64,000 nt of DNA from Psychrobacillus antarcticus (GCF_029533155.1 NZ_JAIZDB010000017.1:181293-245292), one strand, 5' to 3'. Shown: positions 46,007-57,673, counted from the first letter of the stretch. The notes: generated by a model not told the origin, from the letters alone. Numbers and translations are program-made.

Positions 46007-46885
46007 TTAAAAGATGAAGAAAGTATATATAAATGTGCCGTGTACACTGGGTTCATGAAGCTTGAAAGAATGAATAATACTACTGATTTCCGTATCAGGT
46101 GGGATACAAAGGCTAAGAGCGCCACCTCTCAAAAGGAAGGCAATCTAAGTTCGCCGCGTCCTGCGGCAACGATTGCATAACCCACCTCCTGTGGGCCTCA
46201 ACGCCTTTGTGACCAACATCCTGTTGGCATCCGCGGGGTGAGCGATGAGCTATCACCGTCGCTAACGCGTCGATGTGATATCTCATCTGTCTCACTCATC
46301 CCGCCGGAGTCGCCACCTTCACTACAATCAATTAGTGTGTAGTACTTCACTATAAGATTTAGCATAGCTTATCGCTTAGATGATAAGATTGGTCAAAGTT
46401 AAAATAGGGAAAAAACCGTCTTTTGAATTAGAGATACTCTTCTGTTAGGAGGGATGAGGAAAGTAGATTTCTTTTTTTACTAGTGGAAATAAAAAGCAAT
46501 TGTAAGTATTTACTAAATAAAGAAGCGAAATAGCGAACGAAATTTCATCATCGGGCCCGCACGATGCGGGTCAGGCAGTCGTTGCGAAATGTTTTTTTAT
46601 TTTGCGACGCGCTTTGCGCAGGAGCACCACGATGTCGCGCACTTAGACTGTCCTCATCTAGCCTTTTTTTGAATAGGAAAGTATTTTATCTCTAGTTATA
46701 CAAAAACGCACTTACCTGTTTCTAAGAGTTGTAGTAGGGCAACGGATAGACAAATGCCATAAGATTATCGGGAAAAAAGAGATGTTGGTTGTGACAACGT
46801 CACAACCAACATCTCTAATAAATTCACTCGATAATCATATAGTAAAACGTCTGTCCAAAAGCCTTCGATAACGATAGAAACAGGT
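46007..46885 (+). repeat. Composite dispersed repeat, copy E
   Basis: It begins TTAAAAGATGAAGAAAG at the end of the clpB terminator. The left module (46095-46315) resembles copy B, the GC-rich block 46552-46652 is shared with copies A and D, and the nested hairpin closes it. A short minus-strand frame at 46113-46295 is repeat translation. Confidence 0.85.
46714..46885 (+). repeat. Nested hairpin module of composite repeat, copy E
   Basis: The innermost stem AGAGATGTTGGTTGTGAC (46778-46795) pairs perfectly with 46799-46816, loop AAC. The next stem is GATTATCG / CGATAATC: both bases changed relative to GATTACCG / CGGTAAT in copy D. The outer stem is ACCTGTTTCT / AGAAACAGGT. Confidence 0.88.
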
Positions 46886-47023
46886 TTTGATCGAAAAGGA
46901 CCACGCGTGTGTCTTTTGCCCGGTTTATCATAATAAAAGTAAATGTTTTTTTAAATTGGAAGCTCTCTCGTATAGCCGACGATGTCTTTCGGATAAATGG
47001 AAATGATAAACTAGACAGCACAC

Positions 47024-47055
47024 AAAAACAGCCTCCCAATTGGGAAGGCTGTTTT
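47024..47055 (-). terminator. Terminator of yjzD
   Basis: On the minus strand AACAGCCTTCCCAATTGGGAGGCTGTT forms in halves (AACAGCCT / AGGCTGTT and CCCAATTGGG), followed by TTTTTG. Confidence 0.8.
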
Positions 47056-47056
47056 A

Positions 47057-47245
47057 TTAGTGTTGTGTTTTAGCAACTGGTTCGTTCGGAATAATTGCAG
47101 CAATGATCATAACCATAATTGCAACAGGAATGGACATGATAATACCATGACTGAATACAAAATCAACGTTTTGAACAGAGCTCACTACGTAATTTAACAT
47201 AGAAACTAAAAGTACTGACCAAAATAATGTCATTATATAGTGCAT
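47057..47245 (-). CDS. yjzD: YjzD-family small membrane protein (DUF2929)
   Basis: A 62-residue protein with two TM helices; TLFWSVLLVSMLNYVVSSV and the ending AAIIPNEPVA match YjzD. Function unknown. In B. subtilis it also lies beside fabHA, with comZ; comZ is not present here. The ribosome site on the minus strand is gaggtga. Confidence 0.85.
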   Translation of the reverse strand: MHYIMTLFWSVLLVSMLNYVVSSVQNVDFVFSHGIIMSIPVAIMVMIIAAIIPNEPVAKTQH

Positions 47246-47336
47246 GTAATTTCACCTCAGGCGTTATTTTTTCTGTATTTATCATAACATAGCATAGCAT
47301 ATTACAAAAGAATATTTGGTAAAACAAACTCTGTTG

Positions 47337-47382
47337 TTGAAAAATGTACATATATTCGTTATTATTAATACCAGGTACTAAT
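47337..47382 (+). promoter_or_regulatory. fabHA promoter with FapR-type operator
   Basis: TTGAAA at 47337-47342, a 17-bp spacer and TATTAT at 47360-47365. The inverted repeat ATTAATACC-A-GGTACTAAT (47364-47382; half-sites differ at one position) covers the start. FapR of Bacillus binds 17-bp dyads of this kind in fab promoters and is released by malonyl-CoA. Confidence 0.82.
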
Positions 47383-47410
47383 AATAGATTATAAGAAAAG
47401 AGGAACATTC

Positions 47411-48346
47411 ATGAATGCAGGAATAATTGGTTTAGGTACGTATACACCTGAACATATTTTGACAAATGAAGACCTTGAGAAAAGAATGGATACATCTGAC
47501 GAATGGATTAGAACGATGACTGGTATAGAGGAACGTAGAATTGCAGGAGCAGATGAAGATACCTCCCATATGGCGGTGAAAGCCGCAAGAGAAGCAATAA
47601 AAGATGCAGGAATTAACGCCGATCAAATTGGCTTAATAATAGTGGCGACAGTAACTCCAGACCGCCCATTCCCAAGTGTTTCAACTATGCTACAGGAACA
47701 ACTTGGTGCAACAAATGCGGCTGCAATGGATTTATCCGCAGCATGTGCAGGATTTATCTATGGATTAGTTACAGCAAAGCAATTTGTTGAATCGAATGCA
47801 TACTCTCATGTGCTTGTTGTGGGAGTAGAAAAACTATCTAAAATCACAAATTGGGAAGATAGAAATACAGCAGTTTTGTTTGGTGATGGTGCTGGTGCTG
47901 CAGTTATAAGTAAAGTTTCTGAAGGCCGTGGAATTTTATCCTTCGAACTTGGTGCTGATGGAAGCGGCGGTAAGCATTTATCGCAAGAAGGGCCACATCT
48001 TCATATGAACGGACGAGAAGTGTTTAAATTTGCTGTAAGACAAATGGGTGAATCGGCCATTAATGTAATCGAAAAAGCTGGATTAAATAAAGAAGATATT
48101 GATATGCTAGTTCCACACCAAGCTAATATTCGTATAATGGAATCATCAAGAGAAAGGCTAGGGTTAACGCCTGAGAAAATGTCTAAAACCATTCATAAGT
48201 TCGGTAATACATCCTCTGCTTCCATCCCTTTATCTTTAAAAGAAGAAGTGAAAAATGGTAAAGTAAAAGATGATGATGTCATTGTAATGGTTGGTTTTGG
48301 TGGAGGTTTGACTTGGGGTGCAATTGCATTAAAATGGGGAAAATAA
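47411..48346 (+). CDS. fabH: Beta-ketoacyl-ACP synthase III
   Basis: Condenses acyl-CoA with malonyl-ACP to start fatty acids; Bacilli use branched acyl-CoA primers. It has 311 residues with catalytic Cys 112 in [12 protein letters not shown], His in [10 protein letters not shown] and Asn in [10 protein letters not shown]. It corresponds to FabHA by synteny with fabF. The ribosome site is agaggaac before ATG 47411. Confidence 0.96.
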   Translation: MNAGIIGLGTYTPEHILTNEDLEKRMDTSDEWIRTMTGIEERRIAGADEDTSHMAVKAAREAIKDAGINADQIGLIIVATVTPDRPFPSVSTMLQEQLGATNAAAMDLSAACAGFIYGLVTAKQFVESNAYSHVLVVGVEKLSKITNWEDRNTAVLFGDGAGAAVISKVSEGRGILSFELGADGSGGKHLSQEGPHLHMNGREVFKFAVRQMGESAINVIEKAGLNKEDIDMLVPHQANIRIMESSRERLGLTPEKMSKTIHKFGNTSSASIPLSLKEEVKNGKVKDDDVIVMVGFGGGLTWGAIALKWGK

Positions 48347-48374
48347 TCGAACAATTTGGAAGGGTGAATAATTC

Positions 48375-49610
48375 ATGAAGAAACGCAGGGTAGTAGTAAC
48401 AGGTTTAGGTGCAGTTACACCATTAGGTAATGATATTGAAACAACGTGGTCAGGGATAAAAGAAGGTAAATCCGGTGTAGGCATGCTGACGAGACTTGAT
48501 GCAACACAATTTGCAGCTAAGGTTGCAGCTGAAGTAAAAGATTTTGATATAGAAAAGTATATTGAAAGAAAAGATGCACGTAAAATGGACCGCTTTACCC
48601 ATTATGCATTGGCTGCTTCTATTATGGCTGTGGCAGATGCAAATCTTACCATTACAGAAGAAGTGGGCCTTCGTACAGGAGTATGGATTGGCTCTGGTAT
48701 AGGTGGAATGGAAACGTTTGAGGCTCAATTCCGTATCTTTTTAGAAAAAGGGGCACGCCGAGTAAGTCCATTTTTTGTTCCAATGATGATTCCAGATATG
48801 GCAGCAGGTCAAGTGTCTATTCACTTTGGGGCCAAAGCAATTAATTCTTGTTCAGTAACAGCTTGTGCTTCTGGTACAAACTCTATTGGAGATGCATTTA
48901 AGGTAATAGAACGTGGGGATGCAGATGTTATGATTACAGGTGGAGCAGAATCCCCAATTACTAATATGTCTGTAGCGGGATTTGTATCGAATACTGCACT
49001 TACGTTAAATACAGAACCTGAAAAAGCATCTCGACCATTCGATGCAAATCGAGATGGATTTGTTATTGGTGAAGGTGCAGGGATTATTATTTTAGAAGAG
49101 TATGAACATGCGATAGCGCGTGGTGCAAAGATTTATGCGGAAATTATCGGATACGGCTCCACAGGAGATGCGCATCATATAACTGCTCCTGCTCCAGGTG
49201 GAGAGGGTGCTGCTCGTGCGATGAAACAAGCACTAGATGATGCCAGCATTTCGCCTGAGCAAGTCGATTATATTAATGCACATGGAACAAGCACACCATA
49301 TAATGATCATTTTGAAACAATGGCAGTGAAAAGTGTATTTGGAGAACATGCATACAAACTGGCAATGAGTTCTACAAAGTCTATGACTGGTCATCTTTTA
49401 GGAGCAGCGGGTGGAGTGGAAGCAATATTTACCGTATTAGCATTAAAAGAAGGAATCTTACCGCCGACGATGAATTTAGAGACACCTGATCCAGAATGTG
49501 ATTTGGATTATGTGCCGAATGCTGCAAGAAAAGCAGATATCGAATTCGCTATGAGTAATTCATTAGGCTTTGGTGGACACAATGCAAGTATTTTATTCAA
49601 AAAAATATAG
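48375..49610 (+). CDS. fabF: Beta-ketoacyl-ACP synthase II
   Basis: The elongation condensing enzyme, 411 residues, thiolase fold. Catalytic Cys is in [11 protein letters not shown] (about 164), His in [11 protein letters not shown] and in [11 protein letters not shown]. It follows fabH by 28 bp, ribosome site ggaaggg, and shares its FapR-controlled promoter. It is the target of cerulenin and platensimycin in related species. Confidence 0.97.
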   Translation: MKKRRVVVTGLGAVTPLGNDIETTWSGIKEGKSGVGMLTRLDATQFAAKVAAEVKDFDIEKYIERKDARKMDRFTHYALAASIMAVADANLTITEEVGLRTGVWIGSGIGGMETFEAQFRIFLEKGARRVSPFFVPMMIPDMAAGQVSIHFGAKAINSCSVTACASGTNSIGDAFKVIERGDADVMITGGAESPITNMSVAGFVSNTALTLNTEPEKASRPFDANRDGFVIGEGAGIIILEEYEHAIARGAKIYAEIIGYGSTGDAHHITAPAPGGEGAARAMKQALDDASISPEQVDYINAHGTSTPYNDHFETMAVKSVFGEHAYKLAMSSTKSMTGHLLGAAGGVEAIFTVLALKEGILPPTMNLETPDPECDLDYVPNAARKADIEFAMSNSLGFGGHNASILFKKI

Positions 49611-49621
49611 AGCTTTTCTCT

Positions 49622-49662
49622 TTAAGCATTTCCAACTAAATTTGGGAATGCTTATTTTTTAT
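49622..49662 (+). terminator. Rho-independent terminator of fabHA-fabF
   Basis: AAGCATTTCCAA pairs with TTGGGAATGCTT (one mismatch), then ATTTTTT. The next 340 bp are very AT-rich with no gene and no convincing regulatory structure. Confidence 0.85.
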
Positions 49663-50009
49663 GTTAAATTTTAGTGCTTTAAAGTGCTGAAATAGTAGTG
49701 TTTTAGAGAGTTGAATGATAATTACTTGATATATTTTGTTGAAATTCATTGAAATATTAATATATTAAAAAAATATATTTATTTAACTTTTGAGATCGGA
49801 ATGTCTTGATACTACTGGGCTCATAACATATTCTAACTTTCAAAACAGATTAAATTAAGTGAAAAATTAAAAAATGATATTGCGATTGTAATAGAACTGT
49901 AATAGAATTTAACAATAAGGTAACAATACACAGAAAAATATAAAAATTCGAAATCTAGTATGCTTCTAAATAAATAATTTGATGAGCGATGACTGAAGGG
50001 AGTAATACG

Positions 50010-51023
50010 TTGAACAACTTAGATCAGCTTTTAACGATAAAAGACTTACATACAGGGTTTCGCATAAAAGATACATATTATGATGCGGTGGATGGTGTAT
50101 CCCTAAGCTTAAGAAAAAATGAAATACTGGCAGTCGTAGGTGAGTCAGGCTGTGGAAAATCTACTTTAGCAACTTCGATAATAGGATTGTACGATCGTAA
50201 TAAGACAAGGGTTAAAGGTGAAATTCTTTATAAGGGACAAAACCTTGCACTACTGGAAGAGGATAAGCTAAATCATGTTCGCGGCGAAGAAATAGGGATG
50301 ATTTTCCAAGATCCACTATCAGCCTTAAACCCGTTAATGAGAATTGGGGAGCAGATTGAAGAAGGTCTTATATATCATACTAAAATGACAAAAGAAGAGA
50401 GAAAAAACCGTGTTTTAGAACTGTTAAAACAAGTCGGGATACCCAATCCAGAACGAATTGCTAGACAGTTTCCACACCAACTTTCGGGTGGGATGAGACA
50501 GCGTGTTATTATTGCGATCGCAATTTCATGTAAACCAAATATTATTATTGCAGATGAGCCGACAACAGCACTAGATGTTACTATTCAAGCGCAGATTCTT
50601 GATTTGTTGAAAGAACTTCAAAATGAAACAGGAGCAGGTATCCTATTAATCACCCATGACTTAGGTGTGGTAGCAGAAACAGCAGACCGCGTTGCAATTA
50701 TGTATGCTGGTCAAATTATTGAAGAGGCTCCAGTGGAAAAGTTATTTGCAAACCCAAGACATCCATACACACGTTCTTTATTAAATTCTATTCCACAAAT
50801 AAATAGTGAAAACGAAAAACTCCAAGTAATACAAGGGATGGTTCCTTCGTTAGTAAAATTACCTAGAGTAGGATGCAGATTCGCAGATCGTATACCGTGG
50901 ATTCCAGCAGATGTGCATGAAGAAAACCCAACTTTGCATGAAGTATCTCCAGGTCATCTAGTTAGATGTACTTGTTGGCAACATTTTCACTTCGAAAGTG
51001 AAAAAGGAGGTAATTTACTATGA
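50010..51023 (+). CDS. appD: Oligopeptide ABC transporter ATPase, AppD/OppD type
   Basis: The first ATPase of a peptide importer, 337 residues. Walker A is VVGESGCGKSTLAT, signature QLSGGMRQRVIIAI, Walker B IIIADEPTTALDVT. The C-terminal oligopeptide extension holds one Cys in RVGCRFADR and one in RCTCWQ. The start is TTG 50010 (gaagggag 8 nt upstream); an ATG at 49989 lacks a site. It overlaps appF by 4 bases. Its place between fabF and trpS marks it as the App system of B. subtilis. Confidence 0.88.
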   Translation: MNNLDQLLTIKDLHTGFRIKDTYYDAVDGVSLSLRKNEILAVVGESGCGKSTLATSIIGLYDRNKTRVKGEILYKGQNLALLEEDKLNHVRGEEIGMIFQDPLSALNPLMRIGEQIEEGLIYHTKMTKEERKNRVLELLKQVGIPNPERIARQFPHQLSGGMRQRVIIAIAISCKPNIIIADEPTTALDVTIQAQILDLLKELQNETGAGILLITHDLGVVAETADRVAIMYAGQIIEEAPVEKLFANPRHPYTRSLLNSIPQINSENEKLQVIQGMVPSLVKLPRVGCRFADRIPWIPADVHEENPTLHEVSPGHLVRCTCWQHFHFESEKGGNLL

Positions 51024-51967
51024 GTTTCATGCAGATTAAAGACCTAAAAGTGCATTATCCAATTCGAGGAGGATTTTTCAATACAGTGGTTGACAACGTT
51101 CACGCTGTAGACGGAATAAGTCTAGAATTCGAAAAAGGAAAAGCCTATGGGCTAGTAGGTGAGTCAGGTTGCGGGAAATCCACAACTGGAAAATCTATTA
51201 TTGGATTAGAAAAAATTACTTCTGGAAGCATCATTTATGAAGGTGAGGATGTTACAAACAAAGTGAGAGGTCGAAATACGGCCTATAATCGAGACATCCA
51301 AATGATCTTCCAGGATGCGCATTCGAGTCTTAACCCTCGTAAGCGAGTGCAGGATATAATCGCAGAACCAATTCGAAACTTCTTAAAACTGTCACCTGGT
51401 GAGGAAAGAAAAAGAATCAATGAATTGCTTGCGATAGTTGGTATGAGTGAAGAAGCAAGATTAAAATACCCGCATGAATTTTCAGGTGGTCAAAAGCAAC
51501 GTATCGGTATTGCCAGAGCGATTGCTAGTAACCCTAAACTAATTATTGCAGATGAACCAGTTTCTGCACTCGATTTATCGGTTCAAGCACAAGTTTTAAA
51601 CTTCTTAAAAGATATCCAGGAAGAGTATGGGTTAAGTTACTTATTTATTTCCCATGATCTTGGAGTTGTTAAACATATGTGTGATAATATTTCGATTATG
51701 TACAAAGGACGGTTTGTAGAATCCGGTAATCGGAAAGATATTTATACGAACCCTCAACATATATATACTAAGAGATTACTTTCAGCAATACCGGAAGTCA
51801 ATCCGAATGATAGAGAAGAACGAAAGAAAATTAGAAGAGCAGTAGAAGTAGATTATCTAACAAATCACCATAACTATTATGATGAAAATGGAAGAGTTTT
51901 TGATTTACAACCTGTCTCCGAAACGCATCAAGTAGCAACGAGTGCTCAGAACAAAGGGGGCATATAA
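51020..51967 (+). CDS. appF: Oligopeptide ABC transporter ATPase, AppF/OppF type
   Basis: The second ATPase, 315 residues. Walker A is LVGESGCGKSTTGK, signature FSGGQKQRIGIARA, Walker B IIADEPVSALDLS. It pairs with AppD to power the permease. The ribosome site aaaggagg lies in the end of appD. Confidence 0.88.
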   Translation: MSFMQIKDLKVHYPIRGGFFNTVVDNVHAVDGISLEFEKGKAYGLVGESGCGKSTTGKSIIGLEKITSGSIIYEGEDVTNKVRGRNTAYNRDIQMIFQDAHSSLNPRKRVQDIIAEPIRNFLKLSPGEERKRINELLAIVGMSEEARLKYPHEFSGGQKQRIGIARAIASNPKLIIADEPVSALDLSVQAQVLNFLKDIQEEYGLSYLFISHDLGVVKHMCDNISIMYKGRFVESGNRKDIYTNPQHIYTKRLLSAIPEVNPNDREERKKIRRAVEVDYLTNHHNYYDENGRVFDLQPVSETHQVATSAQNKGGI

Positions 51968-51968
51968 T

Positions 51969-52931
51969 ATGTGGAAAACAATTATTAGACGTGTTCTTGT
52001 CATGATTCCGCAATTATTCGTACTGAGTTTATTAATATTCATAATGGCGAAGTTTATGCCGGGTGATCCTTTTACTGGACTCATTACTCCAGAAACAGAT
52101 CCAGCTAGAATAGAAGAACTTCGTATCAAAGCGGGTTTCTATGATCCATGGTATGTGCAATATGTGAATTGGATTGGAAACGCCTTTCAAGGGGATTTCG
52201 GACGTAGTTACACATTTAACGTCCCCGTTTCCAATTTAATTGGAGACCGTGCGTTGAATACATTATGGTTGGCTTTACTAAGTACCTTTTTATTATATTT
52301 AATCGCCATTCCATTAGGAGTATTAGCTGGTAGATTCCAAGATTCTTTCTTAGATAAATCAATCGTATTTTATAGCTTTATCGTATATGCAATACCAACA
52401 TTCGTTTTAGGATTAATCAATCTGTTCTTCTTCGGATACGAACTCGGTTGGTTCCCAACAAGTGGGACGGTAGATATCAAATACGACTCTGGCACAGCTG
52501 GTTACCTCTGGAGTAAGTTTTATCATATTTTATTGCCAGCGATTACGTATGCTTTACTTGCAACTACCGGAGTTATTCAATATTTACGGACAGAAGTTAT
52601 CGATTCAAAATCGATGGATTATGTTCGGACTGCTAAGAGTAAAGGTATTCCGATCAATAAAGTATACTCTCGACATATATTCCGTAACTCATTGTTACCG
52701 ATTGCAGCATTTCTAGGTTTCACGATTACCGGTCTTTTAGGCGGATCAATCTTCATTGAAACCATTTTTGGTTATCCGGGTATGGGACAATTGTTCATTC
52801 AGTCAGTAAATGGACGAGATTATAGTGTAATTACAGCACTAGTTATGCTTTTTGGATTCTTAACATTATTAGGAAGTCTATTATCCGATATCATCATGAG
52901 CATTGTTGACCCTCGAATTAGGATTGACTAA
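51969..52931 (+). CDS. appB: Oligopeptide ABC transporter permease, AppB/OppB type
   Basis: A 320-residue permease with an N-terminal TM helix (about 10-30), extracytoplasmic loop and five more helices; the EAA-type loop YVRTAKSKGIPINKVYSRHI contacts the ATPases. The start is ATG 51969, just after appF, with aaaggggg upstream. Confidence 0.88.
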   Translation: MWKTIIRRVLVMIPQLFVLSLLIFIMAKFMPGDPFTGLITPETDPARIEELRIKAGFYDPWYVQYVNWIGNAFQGDFGRSYTFNVPVSNLIGDRALNTLWLALLSTFLLYLIAIPLGVLAGRFQDSFLDKSIVFYSFIVYAIPTFVLGLINLFFFGYELGWFPTSGTVDIKYDSGTAGYLWSKFYHILLPAITYALLATTGVIQYLRTEVIDSKSMDYVRTAKSKGIPINKVYSRHIFRNSLLPIAAFLGFTITGLLGGSIFIETIFGYPGMGQLFIQSVNGRDYSVITALVMLFGFLTLLGSLLSDIIMSIVDPRIRID

Positions 52932-52961
52932 CAAAAATAATGGATAAGGAGAGTCCGAATA

Positions 52962-53870
52962 ATGAAAAATACTGAAGCTATTGAACCAACAAAAGAGTTG
53001 AAAATAAGCTCTCCGCCTACTGGATTTCAAGTAATAGCGAGAGAATTTATGAAAGACAAATTAGCTATGTTTTCTTTAATATCATTAATCATTGTAATTG
53101 GCGGTATTTATATTTGGGCGACTCAAATCGACCAAACTCAGTTAATGCGCATTAGTTTAAGAGACAAACTGGCAGCACCTGGAGATAAGTTTTGGTTAGG
53201 TGCCGATAAAGGTGGCCGTGATATTTTAGGTCAACTAATTATTGGTGCGCGAAATTCATTGAACATCGCAATTGCAGTTACAGTAATAACGAGTATTATT
53301 GGTGTCGCGATTGGATTGGTAACTGGTTACTTTGGAGGATGGATTGATAACATCTTCATGCGAATCATTGATTTCTTCATAACGATTCCATCGTTAATGA
53401 TTATTATCGTTTTTGTATCGATTATTCCTAAATATTCGATAATCGAGTTTATCATGATTATGAGTTTATTTCTGTGGGTTGGTACAGCAAGGCTTATTAG
53501 AAGTAAAGCACTTTCCGAAAGTAGGAGAGATTATATTAGTGCTTCGAAAACATTAGGAACAAGGAACTTCACTATTATTTTCAAAGAGATGATGCCGAAT
53601 TTAAGTTCTATTTTAATTGTAGAAATGACTTTGAACTTTGCTGGAAATGTAGGGCTAGAAACAGGGCTATCTTATCTAGGTTTCGGTTTACCCCCTTCAA
53701 CTCCAAGTTTAGGGACACTTGTAAGCTACGCAAATGATCCATATATTATGGAAAATGCTTGGTGGAACTGGTTGCCGGCATCACTTTTAATATTATTACT
53801 TATGTTAGGGATCAATTATGTTGGTCAGGCCATTCGACGATCTGCCGATGCACGTCAACGTCTTGGTTAA
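52962..53870 (+). CDS. appC: Oligopeptide ABC transporter permease, AppC/OppC type
   Basis: A 302-residue permease. It has an N-terminal TM helix near 35-55, a loop with FWLGADKGGRDILGQLIIGA (the OppC signature), and an EAA loop YISASKTLGTRNFTIIFKEM. The ribosome site is aaggaga. Confidence 0.88.
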   Translation: MKNTEAIEPTKELKISSPPTGFQVIAREFMKDKLAMFSLISLIIVIGGIYIWATQIDQTQLMRISLRDKLAAPGDKFWLGADKGGRDILGQLIIGARNSLNIAIAVTVITSIIGVAIGLVTGYFGGWIDNIFMRIIDFFITIPSLMIIIVFVSIIPKYSIIEFIMIMSLFLWVGTARLIRSKALSESRRDYISASKTLGTRNFTIIFKEMMPNLSSILIVEMTLNFAGNVGLETGLSYLGFGLPPSTPSLGTLVSYANDPYIMENAWWNWLPASLLILLLMLGINYVGQAIRRSADARQRLG

Positions 53871-53931
53871 AATGGTTATTAGACGCAAGAGCGTTTGATA
53901 TATAAAAAGAGATAAAAAGGAGGAAAAGGTT

Positions 53932-55776
53932 ATGAATAAAAAGCTTTTAGCTTTATTAGCATTACTGTTAACACTTATGCTAGTTCTTGCCGCGTGTAAT
54001 TCAGATGATGATTCTGCAAAGCCTGCTGATGAGCCGGATAAGACAGAAGAAGGTACAGAAGAAGATGCAGAAGAGGGTGCAGAGGAAGAAGCAGAACAAC
54101 CAGCTTCAGATGATTTGTTCTCTGTAGTACTTGAAAATGAAGGAGAAGCTATCAAAGGAGGAACTTTACAAGTTGCACTAGTAAATGATTCTCCATTCCA
54201 AGGTATTTTCTCTTATGTACTATATGAAGACGCTTATGATGATGAGATAATGCAATTTGCTAGTAACTCACTTTTTACTACGGATGGAGATTTCCTTCTA
54301 AATGATAAAGGTATTGCTTCATTAACAGTGGATGGAGATAATAATAAAGCAACAATTAAAATTAAAGAAGGGGTAAAATGGTCAGATGGAGAACCTCTTA
54401 AAATTGAGGACTTAATCCAACCTTACCTGATTATCGGTCACCCAGATTATGCTGGAGTTCGTTATGATTCTGATTTCCAAAATATCATTGGTGCTGTAGA
54501 ATACCATGATGGAAAAGCAGATACAATTTCTGGCTTGAAAAAAGTGGATGAAACTACTTTAGAAATTTCGTTTAACAAAGTATCACCTGCAATATACTCT
54601 GGTGGAGATGGACTTTGGGGCTATGCTGAACCAAGTCATATCGTTAAAGATATTCCTGTTGCTGAATTACTTGAAAATGATGCAGTACGTGTAAACCCAG
54701 TTACTTTAGGGGCATTCAAATTCGAGAAAATCGTTCCAGGTGAGTCAGTACAATTTGCACGTAATGAGAACTACTGGAAAGGCCAATCGAAACTTGATGG
54801 CGTAATTATTAAAACTGTTCCAAGTGCATCAGCAGCTAAAGCATTAGAAACTGGTGAGTACGATATGGCTCTATCATTCCCAACGAGCGCATATGAAAAT
54901 GTAAAAGATCTTGAAAATATTACACTTCTTGGTCGTCAAGAATTATACTACTCGTATGTAGGATTTAAATTAGGTAAATATGACACTGAAGCAGGTCTTT
55001 CAACTACAAATGAAGCAGATGCAAAAATGGGTAACAAAACATTGCGTCAAGCAATGGGATATGCTTTAGACATCGAGCAAGTTAATGAAGTATTCTACTT
55101 CGATTTGCGCGAACGTGCTAACTCTCTAATCCCACCAGTATTTAAATCATTCCATGATGCATCTATTGAGGGATATAACTATGATCCTGAAAAAGCAATT
55201 TCCCTATTAGATGAAGCTGGATATAAAGATACAGATGGCGATGGTTTACGTGAAGATCCAAATGGAGAGAAACTTACGATAAAACTAGCTGCAATGTCAG
55301 CTGATGAAACACAAGAACAAGTAATCTCTTATTACCTACAAAATTGGGGTGAGGTTGGCCTAGACGTACAATTAGCTACAGGTCGTCTAATCGAATTCAA
55401 CACATTCTATGATAAAGTACAAGCAGATGATCCAGAAATTGATATCTTTATGGGCGCATGGGGTACAGGTACAAACCCATCTCCAGCTGGATTATACTCT
55501 AAAACAGCAGCTTATAACTTCAGTCGTTATACGTCTGAAAAACTTGAAGGATTGTTAACTGACATCGATTCTCCAAAAGCACTTGATTCTAAGTTCCGTT
55601 CTGATAAGTTCCGTGAATGGCAAGAATATATGCAAGAAGTTTCTGCTGTAATTCCTATGCAATTCCGTTACGAGTTACGCCCAATTAATGACCGTGTGAA
55701 AAACTTTGATTTCAACTACGAAACAGACTTCGATTTAATAGATGTCGAGCTAGTGGCAGATACACCAGTTAAATAA
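53932..55776 (+). CDS. appA: Oligopeptide-binding lipoprotein of the App system
   Basis: The substrate-binding protein, 614 residues, family 5 (SBP_bac_5). Lipobox LAAC (Cys 22) is followed by an acidic linker of about 40 residues (E/D/A-rich), then the two-lobe binding fold with VKWSDGEPLKIEDLI and YDPEKAISLLDEAGYKDTDGDG. It is the last gene of the operon, whereas B. subtilis has it between appF and appB. It ends in a strong terminator. Peptide specificity cannot be read. Confidence 0.88.
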   Translation: MNKKLLALLALLLTLMLVLAACNSDDDSAKPADEPDKTEEGTEEDAEEGAEEEAEQPASDDLFSVVLENEGEAIKGGTLQVALVNDSPFQGIFSYVLYEDAYDDEIMQFASNSLFTTDGDFLLNDKGIASLTVDGDNNKATIKIKEGVKWSDGEPLKIEDLIQPYLIIGHPDYAGVRYDSDFQNIIGAVEYHDGKADTISGLKKVDETTLEISFNKVSPAIYSGGDGLWGYAEPSHIVKDIPVAELLENDAVRVNPVTLGAFKFEKIVPGESVQFARNENYWKGQSKLDGVIIKTVPSASAAKALETGEYDMALSFPTSAYENVKDLENITLLGRQELYYSYVGFKLGKYDTEAGLSTTNEADAKMGNKTLRQAMGYALDIEQVNEVFYFDLRERANSLIPPVFKSFHDASIEGYNYDPEKAISLLDEAGYKDTDGDGLREDPNGEKLTIKLAAMSADETQEQVISYYLQNWGEVGLDVQLATGRLIEFNTFYDKVQADDPEIDIFMGAWGTGTNPSPAGLYSKTAAYNFSRYTSEKLEGLLTDIDSPKALDSKFRSDKFREWQEYMQEVSAVIPMQFRYELRPINDRVKNFDFNYETDFDLIDVELVADTPVK

Positions 55777-55784
55777 TATTTTAA

Positions 55785-55824
55785 AAAAACCGCTCTTAAA
55801 CGAAAGTTTAGGGGCGGTTTTTCA
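55785..55824 (+). terminator. Rho-independent terminator of the app operon
   Basis: AACCGCTCTTAAAC pairs with GTTTAGGGGCGGTT (two non-canonical positions) around GAAA, then TTTTT. Confidence 0.85.
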
Positions 55825-55841
55825 TATGGTCTTATAAGGAT

Positions 55842-57270
<1,429 letters not shown>

Positions 57271-57325
57271 TCAATTATATAGTTTTGATAATTATATATA
57301 GAAGAAAGACAAAAATCAAGCATTC

Positions 57326-57673
57326 CTAATAACTATAATAGAAGAACAGAGCGAGACACATGCAAAACAAACTGGAAAGACCTAATGCAATAATCGGTTT
57401 ATGTGGAAAAGAAAATACTTCGGACGGTAAACGCATTTGTTTGGCTTCACTTTTCATATGCTTAGGGGTGAATACTTTTCGTGTACTTTCGGTAAAAAAG
57501 TCGAAAAAACCACCTGCAACGACATAAGTCATCAAACCAACAAACGTAATAGTACCACCGACGAAAAAGGACATGTTTATATAAGAGACGAGTTGGAAAT
57601 TTTTATAAACGGTAAGCATAAGTACGAAAATGACTACTTGGCAACTAAGAAAGTAAATTAATCTTTTTTTCAT
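57326..57673 (-). CDS. DUF3899-type membrane protein
   Basis: A 115-residue protein with three TM helices (about 5-22, 30-58, 90-112). YINMSFFVGGTITFVG and VAGGFFDFFTESTRKVF resemble DUF3899, a family of unknown function near trpS/opp in Bacilli. The ribosome site on the minus strand is agaggtg. It is divergent from oppA. Confidence 0.7.
   Translation of the reverse strand: MKKRLIYFLSCQVVIFVLMLTVYKNFQLVSYINMSFFVGGTITFVGLMTYVVAGGFFDFFTESTRKVFTPKHMKSEAKQMRLPSEVFSFPHKPIIALGLSSLFCMCLALFFYYSY

Noticed and set aside
46824..47039. Minus-strand frame downstream of yjzD
   Set aside because: Starts in the yjzD terminator and ends in the repeat hairpin; no family resemblance.
49662..50009. Riboswitch or T-box upstream of the app operon
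   Set aside because: The stretch is AT-rich with no T-box motif, no terminator-antiterminator pair and no stable structure I could draw.
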